A stretch of DNA of 64,000 nt from Eubacteriaceae bacterium (GCA_910574895.1 CAJTDQ010000001.1:124001-188000), one strand, 5' to 3'. Counted from the first letter of the stretch, positions 7,421 through 16,606 are shown. Program-made: numbers and translations. The notes: generated by a model not told the origin, from the sequence alone.

Positions 7421-9154
7421 ATGAGAGATAATTTAAAAAAGATGATATCATATTATAAACCATATAAAGGCGTATTTTTTGCAGACATGTTTTTGGCTAT
7501 TATGGCATCAGCCATAGCATTAGTAATTCCTTTGGTTGTAAGATATGTAACATCTACCGTAATCTATATGGATACAGATAAGGCAATTGAATGTTTGATA
7601 ATGATAGCCATTATCGTAACGGTTCTTATTTTGTTTCAATGTTATTGTAACTATTATATTTCCAACTATGGTCATGTAATGGGAGCGAAAATCGAATATG
7701 ATATGAGAGCAGAGATTTTTGCGCATTTTCAGAAAATGTCTTTTTCTTTTTATGATGACCAAAAGGTGGGACAGTTAATGTCAAGAATTACATCAGATTT
7801 ATTTGATATTACAGAGTTACTGCATCATGGTCCGGAAAATCTGATAATTTCTTTTATTAAAATTATTGGTGCATTAGTCATATTGTTGAGTATTAATGTA
7901 AAACTGGCGATTGCGGCATTTATTTTGATACCGATTATGATTGTCTATGCATACTTTTTTAATCGGAAAATGAAGCAGACTTTTCGAATGAATCGTGTAA
8001 AGATTGCAGAGATTAATGAACAGATAGAAGATAATCTGTCGGGAATCCGTGTCGTAAAATCATTTGCAAATGAAGCAATTGAAAATCAAAAATTTAAAGC
8101 GGGGAATGATGGGTTTTTAACAGCAAAAAAAAATAATTATAAATACATGGGAGGTTATCATTCAGGACTGACTGCATTTACAACAATGATTAATCTTATT
8201 GTAATTATTTCAGGTGGTGTGATGATTACGCAGAATATGGTAAGTATCACAGATATGCTTACATTTCTTTTATATATCAATATTTTTACGGACCCGGTCA
8301 GAACTTTAATTGATTTTACAGAGCAGTTTCAAAATGGATATTCCGGATATGAAAGATTTAGACAGATTCTTATGTTAGAGCCGGAAATTCAAGATAATGA
8401 AAATGCAAAAGACATTGGACAAGTAAAAGGAGATATTGTTTTTGATGATGTTTCTTTTCGATATAATGACAATGCCCATAGAGTTTTAAAACATATTGAT
8501 TTGAAAATTGATGCCGGCTCTTACATTGCTTTGGTTGGTTCATCAGGAGCAGGAAAGACGACATTGTGTAATCTGATTCCTAGATTTTATGAGGTGTCTG
8601 GTGGAAAAATTTTAATTGACGGACAGGATATCAGAGATGTACAATTAAAATCTCTTAGGAATAATATCGGTATGGTACAGCAGGATGTATACCTTTTTGC
8701 AGGAACAATTTATGATAATATTAAATATGGAAGACCGAATGCTACGGAAGAAGAAGTAATCGAGGCAGCAAAAGAAGCCAATGCTTATGAATTTATTATG
8801 TCTCTTCCAAATGGATTTGACACAGATATTGGACAGCGTGGTATTAAATTGTCCGGTGGACAGAAGCAGAGATTATCTATCGCAAGAGTATTTTTGAAGA
8901 ATCCGCCGATTTTAATTTTTGATGAAGCCACATCAGCACTGGATAATGAAAGTGAAAAGATTGTGCAGGAATCAATGGAAAAGCTGGCAAAGAATCGTAC
9001 CACATTGGTAATAGCCCACCGTTTGTCAACCATTCGAAACGCAGAAAAGATAATTGTTCTTACGGATAAGGGCATTGAGGAAGAGGGCACACATGCAGAA
9101 CTGATGGAGAAACATGGAATATATTATGATTTGTATAAAATGACAGAAGTGTAG
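7421..9154 (+). CDS. ABC half-exporter, fused membrane and ATPase domains
   Basis: A 577-residue type IV ABC exporter of the BmrA/MsbA kind, acting as a dimer in the membrane. The N-terminal ~310 residues hold six transmembrane helices (first MFLAIMASAIALVIPLVV). The ATPase domain has Walker A GSSGAGKTT, Q-loop MVQQDVYLFAGT, signature LSGGQKQR, Walker B ILIFDEATSALD and the switch histidine in IAHRLSTIRNA. The substrate cannot be told from sequence. The gene stands alone; no partner half-transporter lies next to it, so a homodimer is most likely. It is preceded by GGAGTGAAC and followed immediately by the structured region at 9155. Confidence 0.9.
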   Translation: MRDNLKKMISYYKPYKGVFFADMFLAIMASAIALVIPLVVRYVTSTVIYMDTDKAIECLIMIAIIVTVLILFQCYCNYYISNYGHVMGAKIEYDMRAEIFAHFQKMSFSFYDDQKVGQLMSRITSDLFDITELLHHGPENLIISFIKIIGALVILLSINVKLAIAAFILIPIMIVYAYFFNRKMKQTFRMNRVKIAEINEQIEDNLSGIRVVKSFANEAIENQKFKAGNDGFLTAKKNNYKYMGGYHSGLTAFTTMINLIVIISGGVMITQNMVSITDMLTFLLYINIFTDPVRTLIDFTEQFQNGYSGYERFRQILMLEPEIQDNENAKDIGQVKGDIVFDDVSFRYNDNAHRVLKHIDLKIDAGSYIALVGSSGAGKTTLCNLIPRFYEVSGGKILIDGQDIRDVQLKSLRNNIGMVQQDVYLFAGTIYDNIKYGRPNATEEEVIEAAKEANAYEFIMSLPNGFDTDIGQRGIKLSGGQKQRLSIARVFLKNPPILIFDEATSALDNESEKIVQESMEKLAKNRTTLVIAHRLSTIRNAEKIIVLTDKGIEEEGTHAELMEKHGIYYDLYKMTEV

Positions 9155-9155
9155 A

Positions 9156-9467
9156 AATTTCGGTTTGTAGGGGAGTGACTTTCCTGCTGAAGAAATACAG
9201 ACAGCGAATATCTTCACCTCGATTCTTGAACATTTATAGAAAATAAAAACAATATTGAATATTTTAAGCACCGACTTCATCTTCGAAAAAATCCTGATGA
9301 TTTTTTCTCAGGTAAGTCTGGACATTTGATTTTGTGAATCAAATGTCCGCTTAATATTCAATATTATTTTTATTTTATAAATGTATTCAAGACTCTCAAG
9401 TTCCTATATTCGCTGTCCGTATTATTTCAGCAGTGAAATGTCTCAACCTCTACAAAACTAAATTTAT
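9156..9467 (+). repeat. long imperfect hairpin element, copy A (candidate structured RNA)
   Basis: Roughly 9156-9267 and 9350-9467 are inverted copies of each other at about three-quarters identity, giving a ~310-base hairpin that starts right after the ABC exporter stop. The tip is a compact fold: ACCGACTTCATCTTC (9270-9284), a 9-bp hairpin GAAAAAATC/GATTTTTTC (9285-9307), TCAGGTAAGTCT (9308-9319), then a 12-bp hairpin (9320-9348). GACTT and AAGTC can also pair, making a three-way junction. The 15-base and 12-base tip motifs recur exactly in copy B at 10126-10176 on the other strand, while the stems between them differ. No coding potential is seen. Confidence 0.6.
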
Positions 9468-9477
9468 CAAATGAGAT

Positions 9478-9616
9478 AGTATGGGCTGTCTGTCCATGCT
9501 TTTTCGTCTAACAAATTTAATTTTGTGTGAATGAAGCCCTGGCATATATGTGGGAATATTTAAAATTCAGGTCGAATAAAATCTATTCTGAGGATTTTGC
9601 ACCAAAATCCGGGCTT
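9478..9616. other. gene-free segment with small nested hairpins
   Basis: AGTATGG/CCATGCT (9478-9484 with 9494-9500, one G-U pair) is followed by an outer AAGCCC/GGGCTT pair (9534-9539 with 9611-9616) that encloses GGATTTTG-CAC-CAAAATCC (9592-9610). This resembles a second small junction fold between the long hairpin and the tandem repeat. No ORF is present. Confidence 0.35.
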
Positions 9617-9635
9617 GGCTGATTAATAAAAGTAT

Positions 9636-9935
9636 ATTACATATATTTTTTTATCAAACCGGAAAACATATATGTAAAAAATGTTTGAAAAATGTGGCAG
9701 GTGAAAACATATTACATATTTATCTTTACCTAACAACCAGATATATATGTAAAAAGTGTTTGAAATTTATAGCAGATGAATATATATTACATATCTACTA
9801 CGAAAAAATAAGAATTAATATATGTAATTTCGTATAATAAAGCGGAAAAAACAATTGAAAATACATCGGAAAACTAAAGAATCAATACTTTATATATGTA
9901 AATCTTAAATATGTTTTGTGGCAAGATGATGCATT
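9636..9935. repeat. degenerate 75-bp tandem repeat, four units
   Basis: Units begin at 9636, 9711, 9786 and about 9861, each 75 bases. The first three begin ATTACATAT, and all carry ATATATGTAA (or a close variant) at unit bases 31-41, so each unit can form a hairpin. Units 1 and 2 also share TGTTTGAAA and GCAG-TGAA; units 3 and 4 are more diverged in the second half. Confidence 0.7.
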
Positions 9936-9983
9936 CTCTGTACACATCACTCTGGCAACGAAATGCCGCCGTCACAACAATTA

Positions 9984-10280
9984 AAATTTATAAGTTTGCG
10001 ATTTGTGGTGGTGGGAAGAGATATAAAAGGAATACACTTGAAAACATTGAATTTCATAAATAGATTTGTATATAAAAAGAATCTGATGAATTAAAGTTAA
10101 AAACTGATTTTCAAAATCAGTTTTTAAGACTTACCTGAAGCGAATTTCTTCAGAAATTCGGTGAAGATGAAGTCGGTACTTTAATTTTCAGACTCTTTTT
10201 ATATCTACAAATGTTTATGAAATTCAGTTTTCAAGTGTATTCCTTTTATACTCAAACCACCTCGACAAACCGGAATTTGA
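9984..10280 (-). repeat. long imperfect hairpin element, copy B, inverted relative to copy A
   Basis: About 9984-10095 and 10176-10280 are inverted copies of each other with long exact blocks such as TATAAAAGGAATACACTTGA. On the minus strand the tip reads ACCGACTTCATCTTC (10176-10162), a hairpin built on GAATTTC/GAAATTC, TCAGGTAAGTCT (10137-10126) and a hairpin at 10098-10124. The outer end on this strand, CGGTTTGTCGAGG, matches copy A's CGGTTTGTAGGGG. It ends about 100 bases before the pfk start, so the pfk promoter probably lies at or beyond its edge. Confidence 0.6.
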
Positions 10281-10377
10281 AGTGAGATTATGCATTATAA
10301 TTTATAAATTTATAATTAATGGAAATAATAAAGATATATTTTTTATAAATAATCGTTTAGATATGGGAGAAAGAATA

Positions 10378-11451
10378 ATGAAAATAGGAATTTTAACAAG
10401 TGGTGGAGATTGTCAGGCGCTGAATGCTGCAATGTATGGCGTTGTAACGGGATTATATGAAAGATATGGAAAGAAAGCAGAAATCTACGGAATTAAAGAT
10501 GGTTACACAGGTCTCATTGACGGCAAATATGAGAAAATGAAGTATTCTGATTTTGAAAATATATTAAAATTGGGAGGAACGATTTTAGGGTCATCCAGAC
10601 AACCTTTTAAGAAAATCAATGAGGAATATAAAGACGGCAAAACAAAAGTGCAATGTATGATGGAAAATTATGAAAATATGGGATTAGAATGTCTTGTTAT
10701 TTTAGGTGGAAATGGCTCGCACAAAACAGCAAATTTGTTAAGCGAAAATGGCTTAAATATTATTACATTGCCAAAAACCATAGACAATGATATTTATGGA
10801 ACGGATATGACCTTTGGGTTTGCCTCCGCCATAGACAGAGCAACAGAATATATGGATAATTTAAAATCAACGGCTGTATCGCATAATAGAGTTTTTATTG
10901 TTGAAGTTATGGGAAATAAAGCAGGATGGCTTACAATAAACGCAGGAATAGCAACAGGTGCTGATGTTATTTTAATACCGGAGATTCCTTATGATATCAA
11001 AGTGGTGAAAGAACATATTCATAAAAAAATCAGTCAGGGTAAAAGGGGAATAATTGTTGCTGTGGCAGAAGGAATATTGACATTAGAGGAGAGCAAATTA
11101 TCAAAAAAACAATTTAAAGAAAAACGTGCAAAGGAAGAAATATCAGATTCTGCACAAAATCTTGAAAAACAATTACAGAATGAAATTGATGCCGAAGTCA
11201 GACGTTCGGTTATTGGACATATACAAAGGGGCGGACAGCCAAGTGCTTATGATAGAGTTTTGGCGTCGAGGCTTGGAGCAGAAGCAGCACAGTTAATTGC
11301 TAAAAAGCAGTTTGGATACATGGTAGCAATAAAGAATGGCGTCATAGAAAAATGTCTGTTAAAAGAGATTGCCGGTAAGAAAAAGACAATAAGTGTGGAT
11401 GAAGAAATATTAGTTCAGGCAGAAATGCTTGATATCTGTTTGGGTAGGTAA
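10378..11451 (+). CDS. 6-phosphofructokinase family protein with an atypical metal/nucleotide motif
   Basis: A 357-residue phosphofructokinase-fold enzyme expected to phosphorylate fructose 6-phosphate. It starts MKIGILTSGGDCQALN; GGGAGA lies upstream of ATG 10378, and an in-frame ATG at 10282 would add residues from the hairpin element. The usual GGDGS loop is GGNGS (residues 110-114), so the Asp that binds Mg-ATP in E. coli PfkA is Asn112. The active loop PKTIDND (132-138) keeps catalytic Asp136 and has Lys where classical ATP enzymes have Gly. MGNKAGW and GHIQRGGQPSAYDR are intact. It is probably a second, specialised PFK or a regulatory paralogue. It lies 5 bases upstream of ppk, suggesting an operon. 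Confidence 0.85.
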   Translation: MKIGILTSGGDCQALNAAMYGVVTGLYERYGKKAEIYGIKDGYTGLIDGKYEKMKYSDFENILKLGGTILGSSRQPFKKINEEYKDGKTKVQCMMENYENMGLECLVILGGNGSHKTANLLSENGLNIITLPKTIDNDIYGTDMTFGFASAIDRATEYMDNLKSTAVSHNRVFIVEVMGNKAGWLTINAGIATGADVILIPEIPYDIKVVKEHIHKKISQGKRGIIVAVAEGILTLEESKLSKKQFKEKRAKEEISDSAQNLEKQLQNEIDAEVRRSVIGHIQRGGQPSAYDRVLASRLGAEAAQLIAKKQFGYMVAIKNGVIEKCLLKEIAGKKKTISVDEEILVQAEMLDICLGR

Positions 11452-11456
11452 GATAG

Positions 11457-13469
11457 GTGAAAAGTAATTGTTACGATAATAGGGAATTATCCTGGCTCAA
11501 ATTTAATAAAAGAGTTTTGCAGTTAGCGGGAAATAAAAATATACCATTATGTGAGAGAATGTCATTTGCCGGTATTTTCGAAAGTAATTTAGATGAATTT
11601 TATAGAGTTCGGGTTGGTTCTCTTTATGATCAGACTTTTTTAAAGAAGATGAAAAAAGATAACAAGACAGGAATGACTGCCAAGGAACAGCTATCGTATA
11701 TTTTTGCAGAAACGAAAACACTTCAAAAAGTGAAAGATAAAATATATAAAAATCTTATGAATGAAGTGAAGAATGAAGGGGTTCAGATTATTACATTTCA
11801 GGATATCAGCAAAGAAGACTGTCGTTATCTTGAAAAGTATTATAAACGCTCTATAAAACCGTTATTATCACCACAGGTTATTGGGAAAAAAAGTCCGTTT
11901 CCTTTTTTAAGTAATCAGCAGATATATGCCGTAGCAGTCCTACAAACAAAGAATACAGAAAAATTATGTATCGTACCATGTAGTAATGGTGTTTTCGAGC
12001 GGTTGATTTCCATACCTTCAGATAAACAGAAATATATGCTGGTGGAAGAATTGATATTGCATTTTATGTCAGATATTTTTGAAAAATATACGATTAAAAG
12101 CAAATCTCTTATTAGAATAATAAGAAATGCAGATATAGATATTGATGAAGACTTCTATGATAATGGTGGAAGTTACAGAGAATCTATGGAAACACTTTTA
12201 AAAGTAAGAAAAAAATTGTGTCCGGTCAAAATGGATTATTACAGACCAATGGACGAAAAGGTTATAAAATCTTTGTGTAGAGAGTTAGATTTAAAGAAGG
12301 AGCAGGTATTTTATTCGGAATCACCTTTAGAATTGTCTTTTTTATATAAGTTAAAAGATGGATTAAGAAGTAAAAAAGAATTATTTTATTCACGAATGAT
12401 TCCGAAAGTACCAAGGGACATCAATGAAAATACCTCTATGATTCAGAGAATAGAACAAGGTGATATGCTTCTTCAATATCCATATGAGAGTATTTATCCA
12501 TTCATGAAACTGTTGGAAGAAGCAGTATATGACAGCAGAGTCGTATCTATAAAAATTACGTTGTATCGGGTGGCTAAAAATTCAAGAATTGTTGAAACAT
12601 TGATAGAAGCGGCGGAAAATGGAAAAGAAGTTGTAGTCATGATAGAACTTCGGGCAAGATTTGATGAGAAAAACAATTTAGAATGGTCCAGGCGAATGGA
12701 AGAAGCAGGATGTAGAATTGTTTATGGAATTGATTTTGTAAAAGTTCATTCAAAAATATGTCTTATCACATATAGCGAAGATGGTGTCGTGAAACATATC
12801 AGTCAGATTGGAACAGGCAATTATAATGAACATACAGCAAAAATTTATACGGATTTGTCACTAATTACAGCAGACAATGAAATTGCACAGGAAGTGGCAA
12901 TGACATTTAATAAAATCTGTATGGGACAGTTTGTTGAAAATACAAAACATTTGTTAGTTGCACCAAAATCAATGCAGGATAAAGTTTTGGAAATGATTGA
13001 TACTGAGATTATAAAAGTTCAAAAAGGAAAGACGGGGTATATTGGACTAAAAATGAATTCACTGACAGACAAAAAAATTATTGATAAACTGATAGAAGCA
13101 TCAAAGGCAGGAGTAAAAATAGATATGGTCGTTCGTGGCATATGCTGTCTGATTGCAGGTGTAAAGGGTGAGACAGAAAATATAACTGTGAGAAGTATTG
13201 TAGGAAGGTTTTTAGAACATTCAAGAATTTATATTTTCGGAGAAAGAGATGACGAGCGAATATACATTTCGTCGGCCGACTTTATGACAAGAAATATGCT
13301 GCGGAGAATAGAAGTGGCAGTTCCGATTTATGATAACAAGATAAAAGGACGTATATGGGAAATGTTTCACAAATTGTTAAATGACAATGTAAATGCTCTG
13401 GAAATGAAGGCTGATGGATCATATGAAAAAGTGGTGTGTCATGGAGAAGAAGTTAATAGCCAGCAATAA
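11457..13469 (+). CDS. ppk: polyphosphate kinase 1
   Basis: A 670-residue enzyme that reversibly transfers the gamma phosphate of ATP to polyphosphate at the membrane. It uses a GTG start five bases after the pfk stop. The N-terminal domain (YDNRELSWLKFNKRVL), the head domain and two phospholipase-D-like C-terminal domains are all present. The phospho-histidine is His431 in KVHSKICLI and the second active histidine is His588 in FLEHSRIYIF, close to E. coli His435 and His592. SADFMTRNM near the end is also conserved. Pairing with a phosphofructokinase may link polyphosphate and sugar phosphate metabolism. A terminator closes the unit. Confidence 0.93.
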   Translation: MKSNCYDNRELSWLKFNKRVLQLAGNKNIPLCERMSFAGIFESNLDEFYRVRVGSLYDQTFLKKMKKDNKTGMTAKEQLSYIFAETKTLQKVKDKIYKNLMNEVKNEGVQIITFQDISKEDCRYLEKYYKRSIKPLLSPQVIGKKSPFPFLSNQQIYAVAVLQTKNTEKLCIVPCSNGVFERLISIPSDKQKYMLVEELILHFMSDIFEKYTIKSKSLIRIIRNADIDIDEDFYDNGGSYRESMETLLKVRKKLCPVKMDYYRPMDEKVIKSLCRELDLKKEQVFYSESPLELSFLYKLKDGLRSKKELFYSRMIPKVPRDINENTSMIQRIEQGDMLLQYPYESIYPFMKLLEEAVYDSRVVSIKITLYRVAKNSRIVETLIEAAENGKEVVVMIELRARFDEKNNLEWSRRMEEAGCRIVYGIDFVKVHSKICLITYSEDGVVKHISQIGTGNYNEHTAKIYTDLSLITADNEIAQEVAMTFNKICMGQFVENTKHLLVAPKSMQDKVLEMIDTEIIKVQKGKTGYIGLKMNSLTDKKIIDKLIEASKAGVKIDMVVRGICCLIAGVKGETENITVRSIVGRFLEHSRIYIFGERDDERIYISSADFMTRNMLRRIEVAVPIYDNKIKGRIWEMFHKLLNDNVNALEMKADGSYEKVVCHGEEVNSQQ

Positions 13470-13491
13470 CTACAAGTTAAAAGTAAAGAAG

Positions 13492-13520
13492 GGGGGCAGA
13501 TAAGTGCCCCCTTAATAAGT
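13492..13520. terminator. terminator between ppk and arcC
   Basis: GGGGGCA / TGCCCCC (13492-13498 with 13505-13511), loop GATAAG, between two convergent genes. Confidence 0.8.
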
Positions 13521-13537
13521 AATAAAATAAATTATTT

Positions 13538-14470
13538 TTATCTGATAATTGTTCCAATTTTTCCTTTAATACCGTCTTTTGCTTTATCAAGGTTTGTAAT
13601 GATTGCAGTTCTGTCTTTACCTGCAAGTACAAAAGATAATGAAGCATCGATTTTCGGAAGAGAGGTGACAGGGTCGAAATAACCGTCTGCGATTAACTTT
13701 TCTGCATCAGCTGTTCCAAGTTCTTTTAATTCTTCTTTAATACCATCTTTCTCAATTGTGAGGTAGTCATTGGATGTAAGAATCATAAGAGTAGAAGCAT
13801 CCAGCATATCAGCGAGTTTTGCGGCTGTATAATCTTTTTCAATAATACCACTGGCGCCTTTTAAACCTGTGCGTTGTTCCAGTACCGGAATACCACCACC
13901 GCCGGCAGCAATCACTAACTGGTGAGCATCAACTAATGCTTTGATAGCATCTATCTCGTATATATCAATTGGTTTTGGACTGGCAATAATTCTTCGATAA
14001 CCATCTTCACCTTCTTCATATTCTACATAGTTTCCTTTTTTCTTTTCGTTTTCAGCTTCTTCCTTTGTCATCAGACGGCCGATAACCTTAGAAGGTGAAT
14101 TAAAGGCTCTGTCAAATGGATCAACCCTTACCTGAGTGATAATTGTGCTGACCGGTTTGTAAATACCACGGGATAGAAGTTCTGTTCGGATAGCATTTTG
14201 TAAATCAAATCCAATATATCCCTGACTCATAGCTCCACAAATAGACATTGGTGCAACAGTTCGCTCTTCATCAAGACGGGAGTACTCTGTCATTGCTGTC
14301 TGAATCATTCCAACCTGAGGTCCATTACTGTGTGTAATGATGACTTCGTATTTTTCTTCTACTAAATCTGCAATAGCTTTTGCAGCTGCTTTTACACGTT
14401 CCTGCTGCTTTGGAAAAGATTCACTAAAAGCATTTCTTCCAAGTGCAACAACTACTTTTTTATTGTTCAT
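13538..14470 (-). CDS. arcC: carbamate kinase
   Basis: A 310-residue cytoplasmic kinase interconverting carbamoyl phosphate plus ADP with carbamate/ammonia plus ATP. It begins MNNKKVVVALGRNAF and shows the family motifs ITHSNGPQVG, IAAGGGGIPVL and EKDYTAAKLADMLDA. Length is typical. It is alone, without arcA, arcB or allantoin/agmatine genes next to it, so the source of carbamoyl phosphate must be encoded elsewhere. AAGGAGAC lies just before the start. Confidence 0.95.
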   Translation of the reverse strand: MNNKKVVVALGRNAFSESFPKQQERVKAAAKAIADLVEEKYEVIITHSNGPQVGMIQTAMTEYSRLDEERTVAPMSICGAMSQGYIGFDLQNAIRTELLSRGIYKPVSTIITQVRVDPFDRAFNSPSKVIGRLMTKEEAENEKKKGNYVEYEEGEDGYRRIIASPKPIDIYEIDAIKALVDAHQLVIAAGGGGIPVLEQRTGLKGASGIIEKDYTAAKLADMLDASTLMILTSNDYLTIEKDGIKEELKELGTADAEKLIADGYFDPVTSLPKIDASLSFVLAGKDRTAIITNLDKAKDGIKGKIGTIIR

Positions 14471-14543
14471 ATTTCTGTCTCCTTATGCGTAAAAATAGAT
14501 ATATTAAGTATAAGATAAATCTGTATAAAATACAATGAATCTA

Positions 14544-16457
14544 TTACAATTGGTCTGATAATACTTCCCATTCCTGCATTAAATCATCCAATTTTTCGCT
14601 GATTTCATTTTGTTCTTTGCTGATTTCATTCAGTTTTGCAGAGTTTGTGGCAACCGCCTCATCTGCTACTAATTCATCTAATTCATTTAGCCTGTCTTCA
14701 TATTTTTTGATTTGTTCTTCAACATTAGATATGTCATTTTTCAATTTTCTAATCCTTGCGGCTTCCGCCTTCCTTTCTAAATAATCCTGTTTATTAGCAG
14801 AAACTGTTTTTGTTTCTTTTTCTTTTATGATTTCAGGAGCAAAAACAGCCGTCAGTTCCTCTTTTTTCTCCTCATAATAATCGTAGTTACCAAGATAATT
14901 AATCAATTTGGTATTGGTTAATTCCAATATTCTGTGGGCAGTCTGATTGATAAAATATCTGTCGTGGGAAACATATAGTACAGTTCCTGTATAGTTATTT
15001 ACGGCATTTTCTAAGATTTCTTTTGATGTCATATCCAGATGGTTGGTAGGTTCGTCCAAAATAATAAGATTTGCTTCCGACAACATTAATTTGGCAAGGG
15101 ATAATCTTCCCTTTTCCCCACCGCTTAAATCAGATACACGTTTAAAAACATCATCACCCGTAAACATAAAAGCAGCGAGAGTATTGCGAATTTTGGTGTT
15201 GGTCATATTAGGATAGGCATCTGCAATTTCTTCAAAAAGAGTATTTTCATCCGACAGATTATGGTGTTCCTGATCATAGTAGCCAATATGTACATTTGTA
15301 CCCAGTTTGATTGTACCGGCATCAGCTTCTACTAGATCATTAATAATTTTTAAAATTGTTGTTTTTCCGGTTCCGTTGTCACCAATTAAAGCAACATGTT
15401 CACCACGTTTTATTTCGAAGTTTAAGTTCGTAAAAAGTGTTGTATTGTAAGATTTACTTAAATCGCTCACAGATAGAACATCATTACCACTGACAATGTC
15501 CGGTTCAAGAGTGATTGCCATATTATCCTGAATGTCCGTTGGCTTTTCCATGAAATCCATTTTGTCCAGTTTTTTTTCACGGCTTTCAGCACGTTTATAA
15601 AATTTTTCCTGCTTATAAGAGCGGAGTTTTGCAATAACTTCTTCCTGATGTTTGATTTCGCTTTGCTGTTTCAGGTACAGATTCATCTGTGCTTCACGCA
15701 GTTCTTTTTTCTTTACAGCAAAAGCGGAGTAGTTGCCGGCATATACATGACATTTATGATTTTCAATTTCAATAATTTTTGTGACGATTTTATCAAGAAA
15801 ATATCTGTCATGGGCAATAATCAGTACAGCACCGTTATAGTTTAAAAGATATGTTTCTAACCATTTGATAGAATTTAAATCGAGATGATTTGTAGGCTCG
15901 TCAAGCATAATGATGTCGGGTTTTTCCAGCAGTAATTTGCAGAGAGCTACACGCGTTTTTTGTCCTCCGGACAAAGTACCTACCTGTTTATGAAAATCTT
16001 CCTCAGTAAATCCAAGACCTTTGATAACACCTTCGATTTCACTCTTATAAGAGTAGCCGTTTTGCAGTTGAAAACGATGCTCTAAGTTCGTGTATGTTTC
16101 CATGAGTCTGGATAGCTCATCACCTTCTACATGAGACATCTGATTTTCATAATCTACGAGACGGGCTTCCATATCAATAAGATTCTGTTTTACAGATTTT
16201 ACTTCATCATAAATAGAGTTGTGGGAACTAAGATCCTGATATTGTGCAAGATAACCAATCGTTTTATCTTTTCCTAAAGTAACCGTTCCCTCATCAGCTG
16301 AAAGTTCGCCCATAATGATTTTCATCATGGTAGATTTGCCGGCACCGTTGTTTCCGACAATAGCAGCTTTTTCATTATCATTCACAAAAAAAGAACAATC
16401 ATCAAGTATTGTGTCTATTCCGTATGATTTACTAATATGATTACATGAGAGTATCAT
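14544..16457 (-). CDS. ABC-F family ATPase, ribosome-associated
   Basis: A 637-residue protein with two ATPase domains and no membrane segment, typical of ABC-F factors that act at the ribosomal E site. Walker A motifs are GNNGAGKST and GDNGTGKTT, signatures LSGGQKTR and LSGGEKGR, and Walker B motifs IIMLDEPTNHLD and LIILDEPTNHLD. A charged inter-domain linker and a C-terminal coiled coil (ERKAEAARIRKLKND onward) fit the YdiF/Uup-like groups. I start it at 16457 (MILSCNHISKSYG), which has GGAGGA eight bases upstream; the longer reading has none. An antibiotic-protection role is possible but a housekeeping role is more likely. Confidence 0.88.
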   Translation of the reverse strand: MILSCNHISKSYGIDTILDDCSFFVNDNEKAAIVGNNGAGKSTMMKIIMGELSADEGTVTLGKDKTIGYLAQYQDLSSHNSIYDEVKSVKQNLIDMEARLVDYENQMSHVEGDELSRLMETYTNLEHRFQLQNGYSYKSEIEGVIKGLGFTEEDFHKQVGTLSGGQKTRVALCKLLLEKPDIIMLDEPTNHLDLNSIKWLETYLLNYNGAVLIIAHDRYFLDKIVTKIIEIENHKCHVYAGNYSAFAVKKKELREAQMNLYLKQQSEIKHQEEVIAKLRSYKQEKFYKRAESREKKLDKMDFMEKPTDIQDNMAITLEPDIVSGNDVLSVSDLSKSYNTTLFTNLNFEIKRGEHVALIGDNGTGKTTILKIINDLVEADAGTIKLGTNVHIGYYDQEHHNLSDENTLFEEIADAYPNMTNTKIRNTLAAFMFTGDDVFKRVSDLSGGEKGRLSLAKLMLSEANLIILDEPTNHLDMTSKEILENAVNNYTGTVLYVSHDRYFINQTAHRILELTNTKLINYLGNYDYYEEKKEELTAVFAPEIIKEKETKTVSANKQDYLERKAEAARIRKLKNDISNVEEQIKKYEDRLNELDELVADEAVATNSAKLNEISKEQNEISEKLDDLMQEWEVLSDQL

Positions 16458-16606
16458 GAAACGTTTCCTCCGTATTTTTTGTGATAAGGGTCTGAATAGA
16501 ATATTGTTCAAATGACCCGTTTCAGGAACAAATTGTAATAAATTGTCCGTTCATAAGTCTATCATAAATTCACGAATTTTGAAACAATATATAGTTTGAC
16601 AAATAT

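Noticed and set aside
9636-9935. CRISPR-like array with 75-bp period
   Set aside because: The conserved parts are short inverted-repeat arms inside diverging units, not a constant repeat with spacers.
10282-10377. N-terminal extension of the phosphofructokinase
   Set aside because: It would begin at the edge of the palindromic element without a binding site; PFKs start at MKIGILTSGG.
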